Shown here piece by piece: positions 1-12,280 of a DNA stretch of 64,000 nt (the stretch's first letter is position 1; every line of letters starts with the position of its first letter). The DNA is from Cranoglanis bouderius. Its lineage: Eukaryota > Chordata > Actinopteri > Siluriformes > Cranoglanididae. Under the pieces are notes generated by a model. The model saw only the letters and a list, made by a program, of their open reading frames with translations, ran no database searches and was not told where the DNA came from. The stretch is from NCBI GenBank assembly GCA_023630585.1, contig CM042566.1, positions 4,597,254 to 4,661,253 of the forward strand. The letters are read 5' to 3'. The position numbers and the translations under genes were made by a program.

Positions 1-1
1 C

Positions 2-5
<4 letters not shown>

Positions 6-72
<67 letters not shown>
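6..72. repeat. (GA)n microsatellite
   Basis: Nearly pure GA dinucleotide run at the left edge of the window. It is open in frame as an Arg-Glu repeat but has no sign of being coding. Confidence 0.95.
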
Positions 73-77
<5 letters not shown>

Positions 78-429
78 GGGATAAAGAGAGGGCTGAGGAT
101 ACTGCAGAACACAAATAATAATACTAATATCTCCCTAAATACTCAAATTTATCATCTCATGAGAAATTCCTCTCACATGCAGGCACTTGTTTAACCTTCA
201 GATGCCCATTTCTGATACATAGGTTTAACAGTAAAAAAAAAAGAAGCCCCGTTTCAAACAGATACGTGGTGCTTTATATCATTTTTCGCACAGATATCAC
301 TTATCATTGCCACCATCCAGACCTGCAAGAAATCTGATTCGCCTGTTACTACTATTAAGACCTATCAACTTGACCTATCTATATGGTTCACAACTCTTGG
401 TGAAACACAGAAAATGTTGCTATATGTTG

Positions 430-533
430 TTTGTTTCCTCCGGGTACCCCGGTTTCCTCCCCAGTCCAAAGACATGTGCTGTAGGCATCTCTAAATTGTC
501 CGTAAACTGTACAGGAAATGGATGGATGGATAT
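430..533 (+). repeat. SINE 3' fragment, internally deleted
   Basis: Contains the GGTTTCCTCC and CAGTCCAAAGACATG blocks shared with the other SINE copies here and ends in a GGAT run. The tRNA-like head is missing. The flanks 73-429 and 534-1,680 hold no exon or repeat I can recognise. Confidence 0.7.
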
Positions 534-1680
534 TCCATGCTATTTTCTTCACTACTATTATAATGAAGGCTAATTTATATTAATGCCATCCCATTATCTG
601 CACAAGCCCAGCTCACCTGATGATGACATAAGCAGAACGTAGTCATTTTCATTAATTGCAAGTCTATCGTTCATCCTGATCTTCATCGTACAATCTGGCA
701 CGCAGTCAGTTATAGAATTCAGCCAATATTTTATTGAGATTAATTCATACAACATGAAAGTAATCTTAAAAGATAGCTGTAATCTCACAATCTAAAACCA
801 TCTTAAAGGTATAATACCGTCATTCTGCCAACACTAATGTAGTTCATGTATATTAACCATAGCTCATTTCTGTTATTATAAATGCCCTCTACATATTAAG
901 TTCTCCTCATGTGCAAGCATGATGGGAATGTAAATCCCGAGGATTTCTGAGGTTGAACCGCAAGTACTCGGGCAGAGTATTGCAATCGTCTTCTCCGCCT
1001 TCTTCAAATCCACATGAATATTACAAGACTTGCAAATGAGCTCTTACTTCTAAATTAATAACCTTGGCAGTGATTATGATAGTGGTGCTTAGGATGATGG
1101 CAATCCGATGATTATAGGGTAATTACATCCAAAACGGCTAGACATCCAATCAGCGTTCATACGGAACTGATGCGCTCGTTAAATTGTTCTTTTTATCATT
1201 TGTTATCATTATTGGTGAGGGAAGACTGCTCAAATGAAGAAAAATATGTCTTCAAAGGCTGTGATGTGCATGCTTAGTATACGCTGTGTGCTTTTGTATT
1301 AATTATTGCTTCAAGTAAAATGTAGACAAGGACAAGCAAGTGTGTGTGCAGCCAGTGTGACAAATAAATAAGAGATTACAGTTGGGTTCTAGTCGCTGTT
1401 TAATTAACAGTATAATTAATATCCTGTAGGCTGAACTGACTTTGGTTTTTATATGAATAAACAATGCAGTGCACAAGTTCAGATCTAACAGTTATGCCCA
1501 AGTCTCACCTTCCTGCTTGAGTGCATAATATCACCTCTACATCTGTACATAAGAACTGCAGTCTTATTAACAATCATACTGTGAATTTCATACTGAATTT
1601 CCTTTCATCTCACTTACTACTGTTTGACTTAAGAGTATCCAGCTGTAGAAGAATAGCGATATATAATCCCGCTATCCCGC
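534..1680. other. Non-coding stretch, nothing recognised
   Basis: AT-rich, with only short chance reading frames. No splice-flanked coding segment, RNA gene or known repeat was seen. Confidence 0.5.
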
Positions 1681-1800
1681 ATCACCCAGAAGAGGATGGG
1701 TTCCCATCTGGTTCTTCCTCATGTCATCTCAGGGAATTTTTCTTTGCCCCAATCATCCCTGTTCTTTGCTAATTAGGAATCGAAATCTACATCTGGATAT
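1681..1800 (+). repeat. LINE/SINE-type 3'-tail repeat
   Basis: Shares the block CACCCAGAAGAGGATGGGTT ... CTCATGTCATCTCAGG with 4,494-4,670. This conserved 3' tail is common in fish genomes, usually associated with LINE-2-like retroposons; the family assignment is from memory. No coding part is present. Confidence 0.55.
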
Positions 1801-2935
1801 TCATAAAGGTGCTTTCTTTTTTTCTATGCTCCCTTCCAACGTAACAAATTACCAACAAGACAATGAAACCAGTATTTCCTGCTTTTCTCCCATCTTTCTC
1901 TTTTCCAGGTCAGCCACCTCTTGGTGATAAATGCCACTAGCAACATATGGTCGGAGGCTAATTCTGATCCCTCCTGCCACACTGCTTTGGAACAGAAGGC
2001 CAGCGCCTTTTTTCATATACTGCCTAAAATACAGCGCATTTGTGGCATTTCCTGCATTTTTTGTTTCCAATATGCATCAAGCCTGAAGTGCAGTTAACTT
2101 ACTGCTCATTATATTTTCTGAGTTTAGCTTAAACTCAGGCTGTAAACAAGACCGCCATTGTCATGTCTAAGACAAGACCAGGACTAGCCAAAATCGACTC
2201 AATGCCAAGTTTTAAGAGGGCAACAGCAAGTAATAATCAAGACTGAAACTTTTTTTTTTTTTGAGGCCAAGCTTTTACTTCAAGTAGTTGGCTTCATTCA
2301 TGCATTGCATTAGTCTTTAGGTTATTTTTTTCTAGAGGAAGGAATGACTTTTGTACATGTGAAAAGACAACACAAAGACTATATTTTGCAGGACAAACGC
2401 TTAAGAGCAATGCAAGTCCAAGTACAAATACTGGTCTTGGACACAACTCCTACAGCCCTAATTATGGTAGTGGGAGGCAGGAAGCAAGTGCGTAAAATTG
2501 CTGTGCTCTTTATTATATGGGGTCCAGGAATCATGATCAAGAATCGTACCAGGGGTCAAAGTACAGGCAGATAGGGTTATCACAGGCATTTATAAATCCA
2601 TAGGTCAAATAAAGAGGCACAGGTCAAAAAATAATGAGAAACATGAAACTATGGCTTGGTGCTGTACAAAACATTTGATAAGACTTTGCTATTAGACAAA
2701 GTAACATCAGGGTATAAATAGACAAAATAATTAATGGCTAAACACAGAACAGGTGCACAAAATTGAGAAACAAACCAATGGCATGAGAGGGGTGGAGAGA
2801 GGACCAAAACCAAAACAAAGGCACATGGCAAAATATAAACAAAAGCATGTGGGGAAATAATAAACACATGCTGCATATTGAGAGGGGAAATTTGTGACAC
2901 TGATAACATTCATAGAGACAGTTGAAGTGCATTTA
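1801..2935. other. Non-coding stretch, nothing recognised
   Basis: No exon-like open frame with splice signals and no repeat I can name. A short T-run lies near 2,250. Confidence 0.45.
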
Positions 2936-3886
2936 GGGTGTTTTCACATATAGTTCTTTTTAAATTAATCCTACTCAGTCCTGCTAAAGTGGACCCGAAA
3001 GGAAACTGCAAATGGTCTCAGTGCTTTTGGTGTTCCCAAGTTCCCAATACAATTGGACTCAAAAGGCGACTCAGTTCTCTTTCTGGAAATGTTAGTGTTG
3101 ATGAGATCTCAGACCACCTGGTGTTCACACTACAACTCCTTTACCATAGTTTAATAGTGAATATGCCATTCAAAATGATTGCTTTACACGATGCAATCAT
3201 TTGGCTGAAATGCAATGATTTTCCTGGAAAACACAGCAGGCAAAGCAGATTTGAAGTGAAATACCAGAAGCATTTCTGATGCTGAACCATCAAAATAAGC
3301 TCATGCTTCATGCCAAAGTGCTACTGGCTGATGTGAGTGGTTGGGGTAGACAAAATACATGCATACGCTACATATATTACACACATACTGTATACTAATA
3401 GTATTATACAATAACTATTGTTCCTGTCACTGACACAATACTATTATTACTGCTGCCTAACAACTTAAGCTCTATAACATAATTACTATTAACACAGTGG
3501 CTTTATTAGCTTATCTGTCATGTTGCTACCTAACATGGTGACCTTATTGTGGGACCATATGACCCCATGGAATGCCATTTGCGTTATTTTTCTGCTATTT
3601 GACAGAAAACTGGAGCTTTGTATGTACAGCAACTCTCGAGTTCTTTAACTATAAAGCAAAATGTGAAGCAGACTGAGATCACTTTGTTTTCATAATGCAC
3701 AAATCAATCAAACCGCAAAAGGACCCACAAACAAACCATACTCGGACCACCTCCTGAGGCGGTCAGGACGCTTCTTTTGTGGGTCCTTTTAGGGGGGTCT
3801 GAGATCATTTGGAATGTTCACATATACACGTTATATCGGCCCGAGACCGCTTTGAGTGCTCAAACGAACTAGGTGTGAAAACACCC
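2936..3886. mobile_element. PIF/Harbinger-like non-autonomous DNA transposon
   Basis: A 951-bp element with inverted termini. The left end GGGTGTTTTCACATATAGTTC pairs with the right end, which reads GGGTGTTTTCACACCTAGTTC on the other strand. Both sides are flanked by TTA (2,933-2,935 and 3,887-3,889). A 3-bp TTA duplication with GGG-starting termini is typical of PIF/Harbinger elements. No transposase is encoded, so it would depend on a partner elsewhere. The class is inferred from termini and target duplication only. Confidence 0.65.
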
Positions 3887-4283
3887 TTACTGTAACACAG
3901 AGCAAAATCATTCAAGATCACCTTATAGTGCATGCTTACCTTGGGCAAGTGAATTAAATTAACTCCTATTTGAGGATGAATTCATCTTGGACCATTGATT
4001 TCAAGTGGAATTAGTGGCTAAGTGGTTATGAAGTAGCTCATTTACATCTCAAGACATAATGCTCAGGGAGACAACTAAGACCATCAGACCCTGAAAGGAA
4101 ATAAAATATGAATTGCTTATAGTGTGGTTTAACAAGCAATTTTGCTAACACCAAGAAATGTCTTTGCGTATCAGCAACATGCAGCGTGTGTAGAAAAAAG
4201 GACAATCTGCAGACAATTGTAATGCAGCCAAAGTCAAAGCAGAGTTGCTTTTACTACCCTAAAGTTGATTATTTTCCAATAAC

Positions 4284-4478
4284 ATTCATTCATATTCAGT
4301 AACTGCTTCATCCTGGTCAGGATCATGGTGGGTCTGGAGCCTATCCCAGGATCACTAGGAACAAGGTGAGCAAACCAGATGGAATGCTAGTTCACCGCAA
4401 GGGTAACATTGTCAATCTGCCTACCTGCATGTATTTGGACAGTGGGAGGAAACTGGAGAACCAGGTAAACCCATGTAA
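4284..4478 (-). repeat. SINE-type repeat, reverse orientation
   Basis: Reads, in reverse, the tail blocks shared with the other SINEs: a GAGCCTATCCCAGGATC-like segment, then GGACAGTGGGAGGAAACTGG. It is degenerate and lacks a clear tRNA head. Confidence 0.6.
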
Positions 4479-4493
4479 GACTTTCTTTCCAAT

Positions 4494-4670
4494 AACAGAG
4501 AGTCACCCAGAAAAGGATGGGTTCCCTTTTGAGTCTGGTTCCTTTCAAGGTCTCTTCCTCATGTCATCTCAGGAAGTTTTTCCCCCATCACTGTCACCTC
4601 TGGTTTGCTTATTAGGGATCTGCTTTGTGACAATGTCTGTCGTTAAAAGTTGAATGGAATTGAAATTGAA
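4494..4670 (+). repeat. LINE/SINE-type 3'-tail repeat
   Basis: Second copy of the tail seen at 1,681-1,800. It includes CTCTTCCTCATGTCATCTCA, TTGCTTATTAGGGATCTG and GACAATGTCTGTCGTTAAAA, and ends in an AATTGAAATTG-like tail. Confidence 0.6.
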
Positions 4671-5279
4671 CCTAAGAAACCTGCCACACTTTAATGGACT
4701 AGGTAAGCACAGAGAAGTTTTACTGAACTGTTGACTTCACTGTCAAAAGTTTTGTGCTTACCTTATTTGACCCAAGTCTCTGTGGTATTTGCCTCTGATC
4801 TGGAAGGTGTCTTATCACAGCTGCATCCAGACAACACACAGTGTGTTGTAGCAGTTGTCTCTCACACACTGTAGTCTACAGAGAGAAAATATTCAGGACT
4901 TGAAAAAGAAGTGCTGGTGTGTGAACAGACATCGCTTCAGTCTCAGAGATGCTGACCACAGCACTGCAAAAAAATGGCATGGGTCGAGCTGAGGATTGCA
5001 CAGTTGTTCGACTTACCAGCCTGACAAACAATTCATTGACTGATATACTCTGGTGTTATTAACTTCATTGCCCTGAATTGGAAACTGCTGAGCCTCATCT
5101 GATCGCAAAAATATATCACAGCAGTGTGCACAAATTCACAGTGGATGACCCAGATTGAATGCTGTGATCTCACTGTGTGTGTCAGTTGACTCAACAGTAA
5201 GGGTGTTACAATCTGAAATTTTCATGGTATGATAAGTAAGCCTAAAATATAAGGGTTTATTGGTATTACTATATTAATC
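4671..5279. other. Non-coding stretch, nothing recognised
   Basis: No supported gene or named repeat. Confidence 0.4.
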
Positions 5280-5363
5280 CAGCCATCCATTTTCCATACC
5301 GCTTATCTTACACAGGGTCGCAGGGTCGCCTGGAGCCTATCCCAGGGAACTCGGGGCACAAGT
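5280..5363 (-). repeat. SINE 3' fragment, reverse orientation
   Basis: CCATCCATTTTCCATACCGC ... CACAGGGTCGC ... GAGCCTATCCCAGGGAACTC matches the tail of the other SINEs. It is truncated after about 84 bp. Confidence 0.75.
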
Positions 5364-6524
5364 GCTAAGCATGGCAGCAGAGGTAGCAATGGAATGTATT
5401 TACAACAGTAGAGGATTACACAGCCAAAAACTATTCAATGCAGTCACATGCCCTGCATTGAGAAATGCAGGTTGCTGTAGTATGATTTAGGGTGAGTCCA
5501 GAAAATATGCAACTTACATTTTTGGGGGGAGTCATAGCTGGACACAAAAGGGATAAGTACCACTAAACTCAGGTAACAAACAAACAAGTAGATGGCAATA
5601 GATGGAAATGCATTTTAAACTATTTTGAAAAGGTCAATCGTGAGGTAACTCTCTGATCACACACTGTGACTAAGCATAAAATCATAAAACCCTACTCAGC
5701 CGTAGTCTTGTGTGGGTCACGTTTGGTACTCATGGTTTCACTGCAACTGTAGATTGTACATCTGGTGCACAAAGCATGACCAGGGACCTGATGCAGAAAC
5801 TGAGAGAACTCTACTGCTGGCTATGCATAGACAATCGTATCGATTTAGTTGAAGTACCCAGCCCCCATGGAACTGGTAACCCTTTATAACAGCCAATTTC
5901 AAAAGGTCACAGTGGATAGGATCTTTTGAGACTGAATCAGGCTTGACTTTGAAGCAAGTGGCTGGAAGTCACCATTCACATCTAGTGTAGCCTCAAACAT
6001 GGCCATGTCCTTTCTGTCTACTGTTTTGTCATTGAGAAAATCCATACACTCTCCAGAAGAGTCCAGGAAGAATGTCCCTAGTGAAAGTGTAAAGCAAGCA
6101 ATAAACCTTGAATAATTGCCCCACTGTCTCGTCATGTTTTTAAATGAACTGTTTTGTAATTATTGCTTGCCCAACTTTGACTTCCCCATTTTCTAGTGAC
6201 ATTGTTGTCTATAGGAGCATTAATTGACTTGATAATAAGGAACTGCAATGTTGCTCTATTCCCTTTAGTAATGCTTAACACAACTAGCCAGATTTCAAAC
6301 ATTATTAATGAGGGAAGAGCACTGGATACTGTGCATTGTGCTACTTGCTATTTGATTAGTGTGCATTGAAATAAGAAAACTGTCGAGGCTAAATCGGAGG
6401 TATTTTAACTTAACTTGTGAAGGCTTGCTTACAAAAGTGTGCATATGTGACTAATATGAATATGACAGAATGGTGGCAGCAGTCACCTTTTAATGCTGAA
6501 CCATTCGTGATTAGAAGAATAAGA
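5364..6524. other. Non-coding stretch, nothing recognised
   Basis: A 78-aa minus-strand reading frame near 6.0 kb resembles no family I know and has no supporting context. No repeat was identified. Confidence 0.4.
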
Positions 6525-6945
6525 AGCCTTTATTTGTCACTGTGGAGGTGGGGGCATGGTTGAGCACCGGTTTGTGTCCATACAATAATTCAAATGGAAA
6601 GAACCCCGTGGAGGCTCGCGGGACCTCTCGTACTGCAAATAACCGGCGCTTCCAGCCACTCCTTTATCTCTCTCTCCCACTGATTAGACAGATCAGTGCC
6701 AGGTGTGCGTCCTCACAGCCTGGCCACGCCCTCCTCCTCGCCACAGTCACATACGTACATTACAGTACAGTGAAGTTATTTTTTTTGGATATCCCAGCTT
6801 GTTAGGAAGCTGGGGTCAGATTGCAGGGTCAGCCATGATACACTGATGGAGCAGATAGGGTTAAGGGCCTTGCTCAAGGGCCCAACAGAGACAGTTTAGT
6901 GGTGCTGGGGCTTGAAACCTTTACCTTCTGATCAACTTATATTTA
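6525..6945 (-). repeat. tRNA-type SINE-like repeat interrupted by a solo LTR
   Basis: AGCCTTTATTTGTCAC at the left resumes after the LTR with ACATACGTACATTACAGTAC. It is followed by CAGCTTGTTAGGAAGCTGGG and GGGTTAAGGGCCTTGCTCAA, blocks shared with the repeat at 47,942-48,145. The two halves join cleanly once the LTR and one copy of GTCAC are removed. Confidence 0.6.
6541..6745 (+). mobile_element. Solo LTR of an LTR retrotransposon
   Basis: A 205-bp insertion that begins TGTGG and ends CCACA, the TG...CA ends of retroviral-type LTRs. It is flanked by a perfect 5-bp target duplication GTCAC at 6,536-6,540 and 6,746-6,750. There is no internal region, so it is best explained by LTR-LTR recombination or an LTR-only insertion. 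The 87-aa frame across it is not considered a gene. Strand is arbitrary. Confidence 0.75.
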
Positions 6946-7786
6946 AGCCTACAGTTACTCATTTGAGCATGGTTTATCTTTATATTTTATATAAAAACAG
7001 AAACACAATATTTATATTTTGTTAGAGGGCTCAGTAGTAATTCTCTGGAGCTTGCATTAGCTGTTATGGACCTACTAGTAATTAAAAATTTAGACCTACC
7101 TTATGATTTGTGTATGTTGAGAAATACTTTTATATCGTTATACATACAGATTCGGTTAAATATTGCTTGCACTATGCTGAATACATGGTGCCTTATGTTA
7201 AATACTCAGTAGAGTATAACTCTTCTTAAAAACAGATTTTTTTCTAGCTTGCAGTTTAAATACACTTGAATCCTTTAAGGGAAGCTATTTGAGGAGATGT
7301 ATGCAAAATATAACCATTTCACATCTCTGTTTTATTGGTTCTCATCCCTGTAACTCAACAGTTATGCCTGACTTTGTAAAATGACCTTTCCAAGGATTGT
7401 ATAGGCTGCATTGATTATTCTGCACAGCACATCACTGATGTTCACAGGCTTGTCCTCAGTATTATACAATCTAGTATCTATACCTAAATGAAATGTAGTT
7501 GTAATCTTGTTCTGCTGTGCAGATTCACTTTCATTTATTTGTCAGTGCTCCATTAGCCAGATATTGTGGAATCAATGTCCATTACAATGTTTTTTTTCTT
7601 TTCGTTTTTGTTTAATTAGTTAGTGTATTTTGGCATTTAGGCAACTTCACTAACTTATCACCACTAACAAGGATCTGACTAATTCCCAATGGAGGAGGCA
7701 AATTGCAGTCTAAATTTATGTAGCAGAACAGTTAAACCTAACAATTGTTTATACCAGGTTAACAAAAGTATGCGCTTCTTCTCAGT
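6946..7786. other. Non-coding stretch, nothing recognised
   Basis: AT-rich, with no exon-like or repeat structure identified. Confidence 0.4.
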
Positions 7787-8326
7787 ACACTATACTGTAT
7801 GGCCAAAAGTATGTGGACACCTGACCATCACACACAGAATGCGAGGCTTCCCCACACATCATTGTCTAGAATGTCTTTGTAGTCTTTAGAATTAAGATTT
7901 CCCTCCACTGGAACTAAGAGGCCCAATTCTCTTCCAGCATGACAATGCCCCTGCGCACAAAGCAGGTTCCATAAATTGGACATGGTTTGCCAAGGTTGGT
8001 GCGGAAGAACTCGAGTAGCCTGCACAGAGCCCTGACATCAACCCCACTGAACACCTTTGGGATAATTTGGAAAATGGACTGCATACCAAGCCTCCGGATG
8101 TAGCCCGACAATGCTTTTCCTCACTAATGCTCTTGTGGCTGAATGGACAAATCCCACAGCCATTTTCCAGAATCTAGTGGAAAGCCTTCCCAGAAGAGTG
8201 GAGGCTGTTATATCAGTAAACGCAGATCCAAATCCATTATTAATGCCCATGGATTTGGAATGGGATTTCCAACAATCACATATGGGTGATGGTCAGGTGT
8301 CCACATACTTTTGGAAATATAGTGTT
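7787..8326 (+). mobile_element. Tc1-like element remnant, internally deleted (copy 1)
   Basis: The left end ACACTATACTGTATGGCCAA...TATGTGGACACCTGACCATC has an inverted match at the right end, GATGGTCAGGTGTCCACATA...ATATAGTGT. The interior keeps the decayed 3' part of a Tc1-family transposase, including a recognisable GAGCCCTGACATCAACCCCA (the SPD-x-NP motif region), with several stops. Only about 0.5 kb of an original about 1.5 kb remains. It is related to 19,195-19,707. Confidence 0.8.
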
Positions 8327-8392
8327 CTCTTATGCCACCTTTGTTGACTGAGCCCTAGCTTGTGGCTATATGTGGTATGAGTGGGTGGGGAA

Positions 8393-8393
<1 letters not shown>

Positions 8394-8467
<74 letters not shown>

Positions 8468-8482
8468 TTCTCTCTCTCTCTC
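8394..8482. repeat. (CT)n microsatellite
   Basis: A long CT run with one short interruption, lying just right of the Tc1-like copy. Confidence 0.95.
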
Positions 8483-8868
8483 TGGAGGTCAGTTGTAATG
8501 AGGTCATACAATCACCAGTCTGATAATGAAACACGAAACTATGTAGGATGTCTGGTGTAATCGCAGTTGGAAAGTGAATGTATGTGTGTTGCAAGTAGCC
8601 ACTCTGGGGACACACAGATACACACTTCCAAGCGTAAGACAGGTCATGTCTACTTTACCAACCTTATGGCTGGCTTTACAAATACTGGATGTATGGTCTG
8701 AAAGCTAATATAGTCAAGGACCTTTGGGTATATATTATTATGTCATTTCTGATGTACTATATAATTGGCATTATTCCACTATACATGGGTAATTTGACCA
8801 ACATTTAATGACATTTCCACACCAAAGTAAAATGACTTGTACTGCAGATATTGTTGGTTGGTGCTTTG

Positions 8869-8878
8869 ATAGAGAGAA

Positions 8879-8934
<56 letters not shown>

Positions 8935-8945
8935 GTAGATAGATA
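8869..8945. repeat. (GA)n/(GATA)n compound microsatellite
   Basis: GA repeat flanked on both sides by GATA units. Confidence 0.95.
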
Positions 8946-9059
8946 AAATTTTTTTGCTTGCTTTGTCAACAATAACATGTTTGAGTTGACATGAGTGCAT
9001 TAATATATACCTTGAGGCTGGCACTATTGTTAGATCTCCTGTTATAGAAAATTATACCA

Positions 9060-9277
9060 TGGTCTGTCTGAATACTCGATTCTGATTGGATGGAAGGTGT
9101 GTGTTCAAACCGTATAATGCACAGGTAGTTTCAGTCAGTTTAATCACCATTCTAAATTAATGTGCTGCCTATCAACAGTTGTAACCATAGTAACGTATAG
9201 TTACAATTGTATATAGTAGTTACACTCACAGCTTCATTATTAGTAGAGACGCTGAACAGATGCAGGTAACTCACACG

Positions 9278-9314
<37 letters not shown>

Positions 9315-9710
9315 ATAACTCATTCAAATAAATGTAATCTTATCACACTACTTTATCTCTGTGTATGATTTAGAGTTGGCAGAATTCTAGAGCTAACGAC
9401 CCGTACATAATATAACCATTAACTGTTATTTGTACCTTTTCAGTCAAATTTTTCACTGCAAACATCAGTGACAGCTTTAACTCGTCAATGCGTGCAAGTG
9501 ATCATGCAATACGCGGGATAATCCAAGACTAGATGTGCGTTACACGATTTTAATGCATTCCGCTTCACGTTGGGTGGTTCTTTGCCTCCACATCGTGCAT
9601 TAAAATCGTGTAATGCACACCTAACCGTGGATTATTCCCTACTTAATAGACACCTTTTGACCAATCATAATTGAAATTGACCAATCAGAATCTGATAATA
9701 AATGATCTGG
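9060..9710. repeat. Interspersed repeat family A (MITE-like), copy 1
   Basis: The left end has TACTCGATTCTGATTGG and the right end has an inverted GACCAATCAGAATCTG, so the copy has inverted ends. Related left ends occur near 12,285, 51,084 and 57,190. It contains a (CT)n run (9,283-9,313) and a 43-bp-arm inverted repeat at 9,515-9,639. It is non-coding; the class is unknown to me, but the inverted ends suggest a DNA transposon derivative. Confidence 0.5.
9515..9639. repeat. Inverted repeat with arms of about 43 nt
   Basis: Arm 1 starts GGGATAATCC and ends TACACGATTTTAATGCA. Arm 2 starts TGCATTAAAATCGTGTA and ends GGATTATTCCC. The loop is about 38 nt. It lies inside the family A repeat. Confidence 0.7.
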
Positions 9711-12280
9711 ATTTGGAAGAACATAGTGTTTTTAGTGTTAAACCAAAAAAATAAAGTAAAGGTATAAAAAAGGACATACGATTCTAAAGATTTCACAGGC
9801 TTAACACTAAGCTGACAGTTGAAATTGTGCTTTAAGGTGAGTATTTAACATCAGAGACAGACGAGGATTAAGTAAGACTGTTTACTCAGCTGCTGTACTC
9901 TCGGTCTGGCCTGTGTGCAAGTCCACATTAAAAATGGCTGATTGTGTCTGAATGGTAGAATAAGGGGTTTTCAGAGAGCTCTGGCCTGCCACAGGTGTTT
10001 TATGTGATGTACTTTGGAGCTCAGGAGGTCCATTTAAATCAGATCAATAATGTTCGAGGCAAAGTACCATCCATCAGCCATCCCAATGCTTCACCTTTAA
10101 TTCTCTTCCTTGGAGCTTTCAGGTCAATTACACGTTCATGAATACATGCGTAAAATATACAGAAGAGCGCTGGGTCATGAAACATTGGATTAAGCAAAAA
10201 TGACCCATGCACATAAAATGGAAAGCAGTGTGCTGTATGCTTGATGCTGTCATGAATAGCATGTATCCAAATGACAAAAAGTAGTAAGACTATCAGTCTC
10301 ACAGCAACACAGAGCCACTTGTTTCCCACTGTTGTTCTGTCTATTTATACTGCCTGACACAAAAAGCTCACAGCACAGCCAGCTCCTGAAATAAACTGAC
10401 ACAGAAATCAATTTGTTTGCATGGGAGAGCAGTCCATGAGAGCGTAAGTAGATTTAGGCAAAGCTGAGAGAGAAAAAAGAGAGCTATTTGGATGGAGAGA
10501 TAGGGAGGGAGTCCTGGATGACTTATGTGCGCACTTCAGACAAGTAGCGAGTCTAAGCGTGCCGTTCTGGCATGCTTCTCTGACCCATGTCAAAGTCCAC
10601 CAAAGTCATGAGCTTTGTGTCCCCAAATATAAAACGTGAGGTAAATTTGTGTTGAGGGATTATGGAAAAGAGAAGAAAAGCAGAAATCAGGCAGAAAAGC
10701 AGGGTGCTTTCTGCATTTCTTGCACTAGAAAGCTATGAAATAATGACAATTTTTTTTGTCAGGTGCAGTTCTTTAAAAAATAAAATAAATAAATAAATAC
10801 CAGCGCTGCGGAAAAAGAAGTCTTTTTCACTCACAAATTATAACAGCAATTTGCAGAAGATTTCTAATCGACTCCTGCACTTCTACAGTTCCTCAACCTC
10901 AGCTACATCACTCGAGTTCATAATCAGTCTCAACCAGACCAATCTTTTAAAACAAATACAGTATGTCTTTCCCAAATCAGGGAACTGTTGTTCATAGATG
11001 ACAACAATAGCCATAGCTTGGTACCTTTATTTCTGAAGTGTGTATCCACTTGACAACATAGCACTTAACAAAAATCATTTCAGTTATTATTCCAAAAATG
11101 TTCTGCTATTTTAAGTGGATACTAAGTTGAAAGGCTGGACCCCGTGACAATCTTCTTCCGGTTTTTAGAGTGTGCCGGTAGCTAGACTTTTGTGATCCTT
11201 TAATATCCATTTCAGATTTTTTTACAGTAAACTGTTTTCCTAAATTATTCCCAAAAGCATGAACTTGCTTGACACAAGTCTTTATTCAGATTCTTGTCTG
11301 AGTTACGGCAGACAATCGACTAGGCTAGTTAGCAATCTACAAGATGATGAGTGTGATGGCGTTGACGTTGGTATAAGTATGAAAGTAGAAACTTTAGAAG
11401 CTGTGTACAGACGAGCAGGTGAGAGTGCTGGACAGACTGAAGAACTAGAGCACCGCTGCATCACTCTCATTAGGCAGAGATGAAGCGAGGGCTAAATCCC
11501 ACTGCACCACTATGAGCGGGTAGTTGAGGTGCATTGTAGGTTTGTAATGTAGGAAACTATCAAAAAGTGAAAATAGACCAACATGTCAAGGAAAGAAGTT
11601 TAAACTAAAAAGTCAGAATTTAATTCCGGAATAAATCTTTGGATGCCACGAACGATCACATATTAATTATGAAGATTAATGTGCAAGTCTTTCATGGAGG
11701 ATTTGTACTTTAACTGAACAATCAATTTCCTCCTCCGCTGTAATGCTCTTAAAATGTGCGATTGAATGATGTCCTCAGAAATTAGAGATATGAATTTGTC
11801 CAATTATGCTCTCCAAAAAAGCATGGCATGAAATTTCTGCTGTAAAAATGATTGACAGGTAATTACACCTCTGGCACTACACCCATATAGTGTTCATCTC
11901 GCTGTGGCGTAATCTGCTTTTATATTATATTATTTCTTCTTTTATTTTATTTCTGTTCTATGTTTATTTTACCTCCTAATCAGCTTCACACCAGCCCCAG
12001 AGATCAGAAATAAACCAAGGTTTAAAGGTACAATTTATATAATAAGCAGGTGGGACAGGTATGGCATTTTAATATTGCTTTATTATGATTAATAGTCTCT
12101 AAATTTAGGTTTTTCCATGAAATTACCAGAGCAACTCAGGTCACTCACGTCTAGTTAAATAACCTGATCTGCCCTCATTCACTCTGTCCTCATTCATAAC
12201 ATTTAATCTAATGAGGTTTTAACAAAATTCACTGCACTGACTTAATAAATAGATGAAATTTTTTTTATATCACAGTGTAG
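9711..12280. other. Long non-coding stretch, nothing recognised
   Basis: About 2.6 kb with only short chance reading frames, such as 96 aa on the minus strand near 10.2 kb and 74 aa on the plus strand near 11.3 kb. Neither shows domain-like composition or splice context. No repeat named. Confidence 0.4.

Noticed and set aside
6542..6805. An 87-codon frame starting MEVGAWLSTG
   Set aside because: It spans the solo LTR and runs across its boundary into the host repeat, so it is not a conserved gene.
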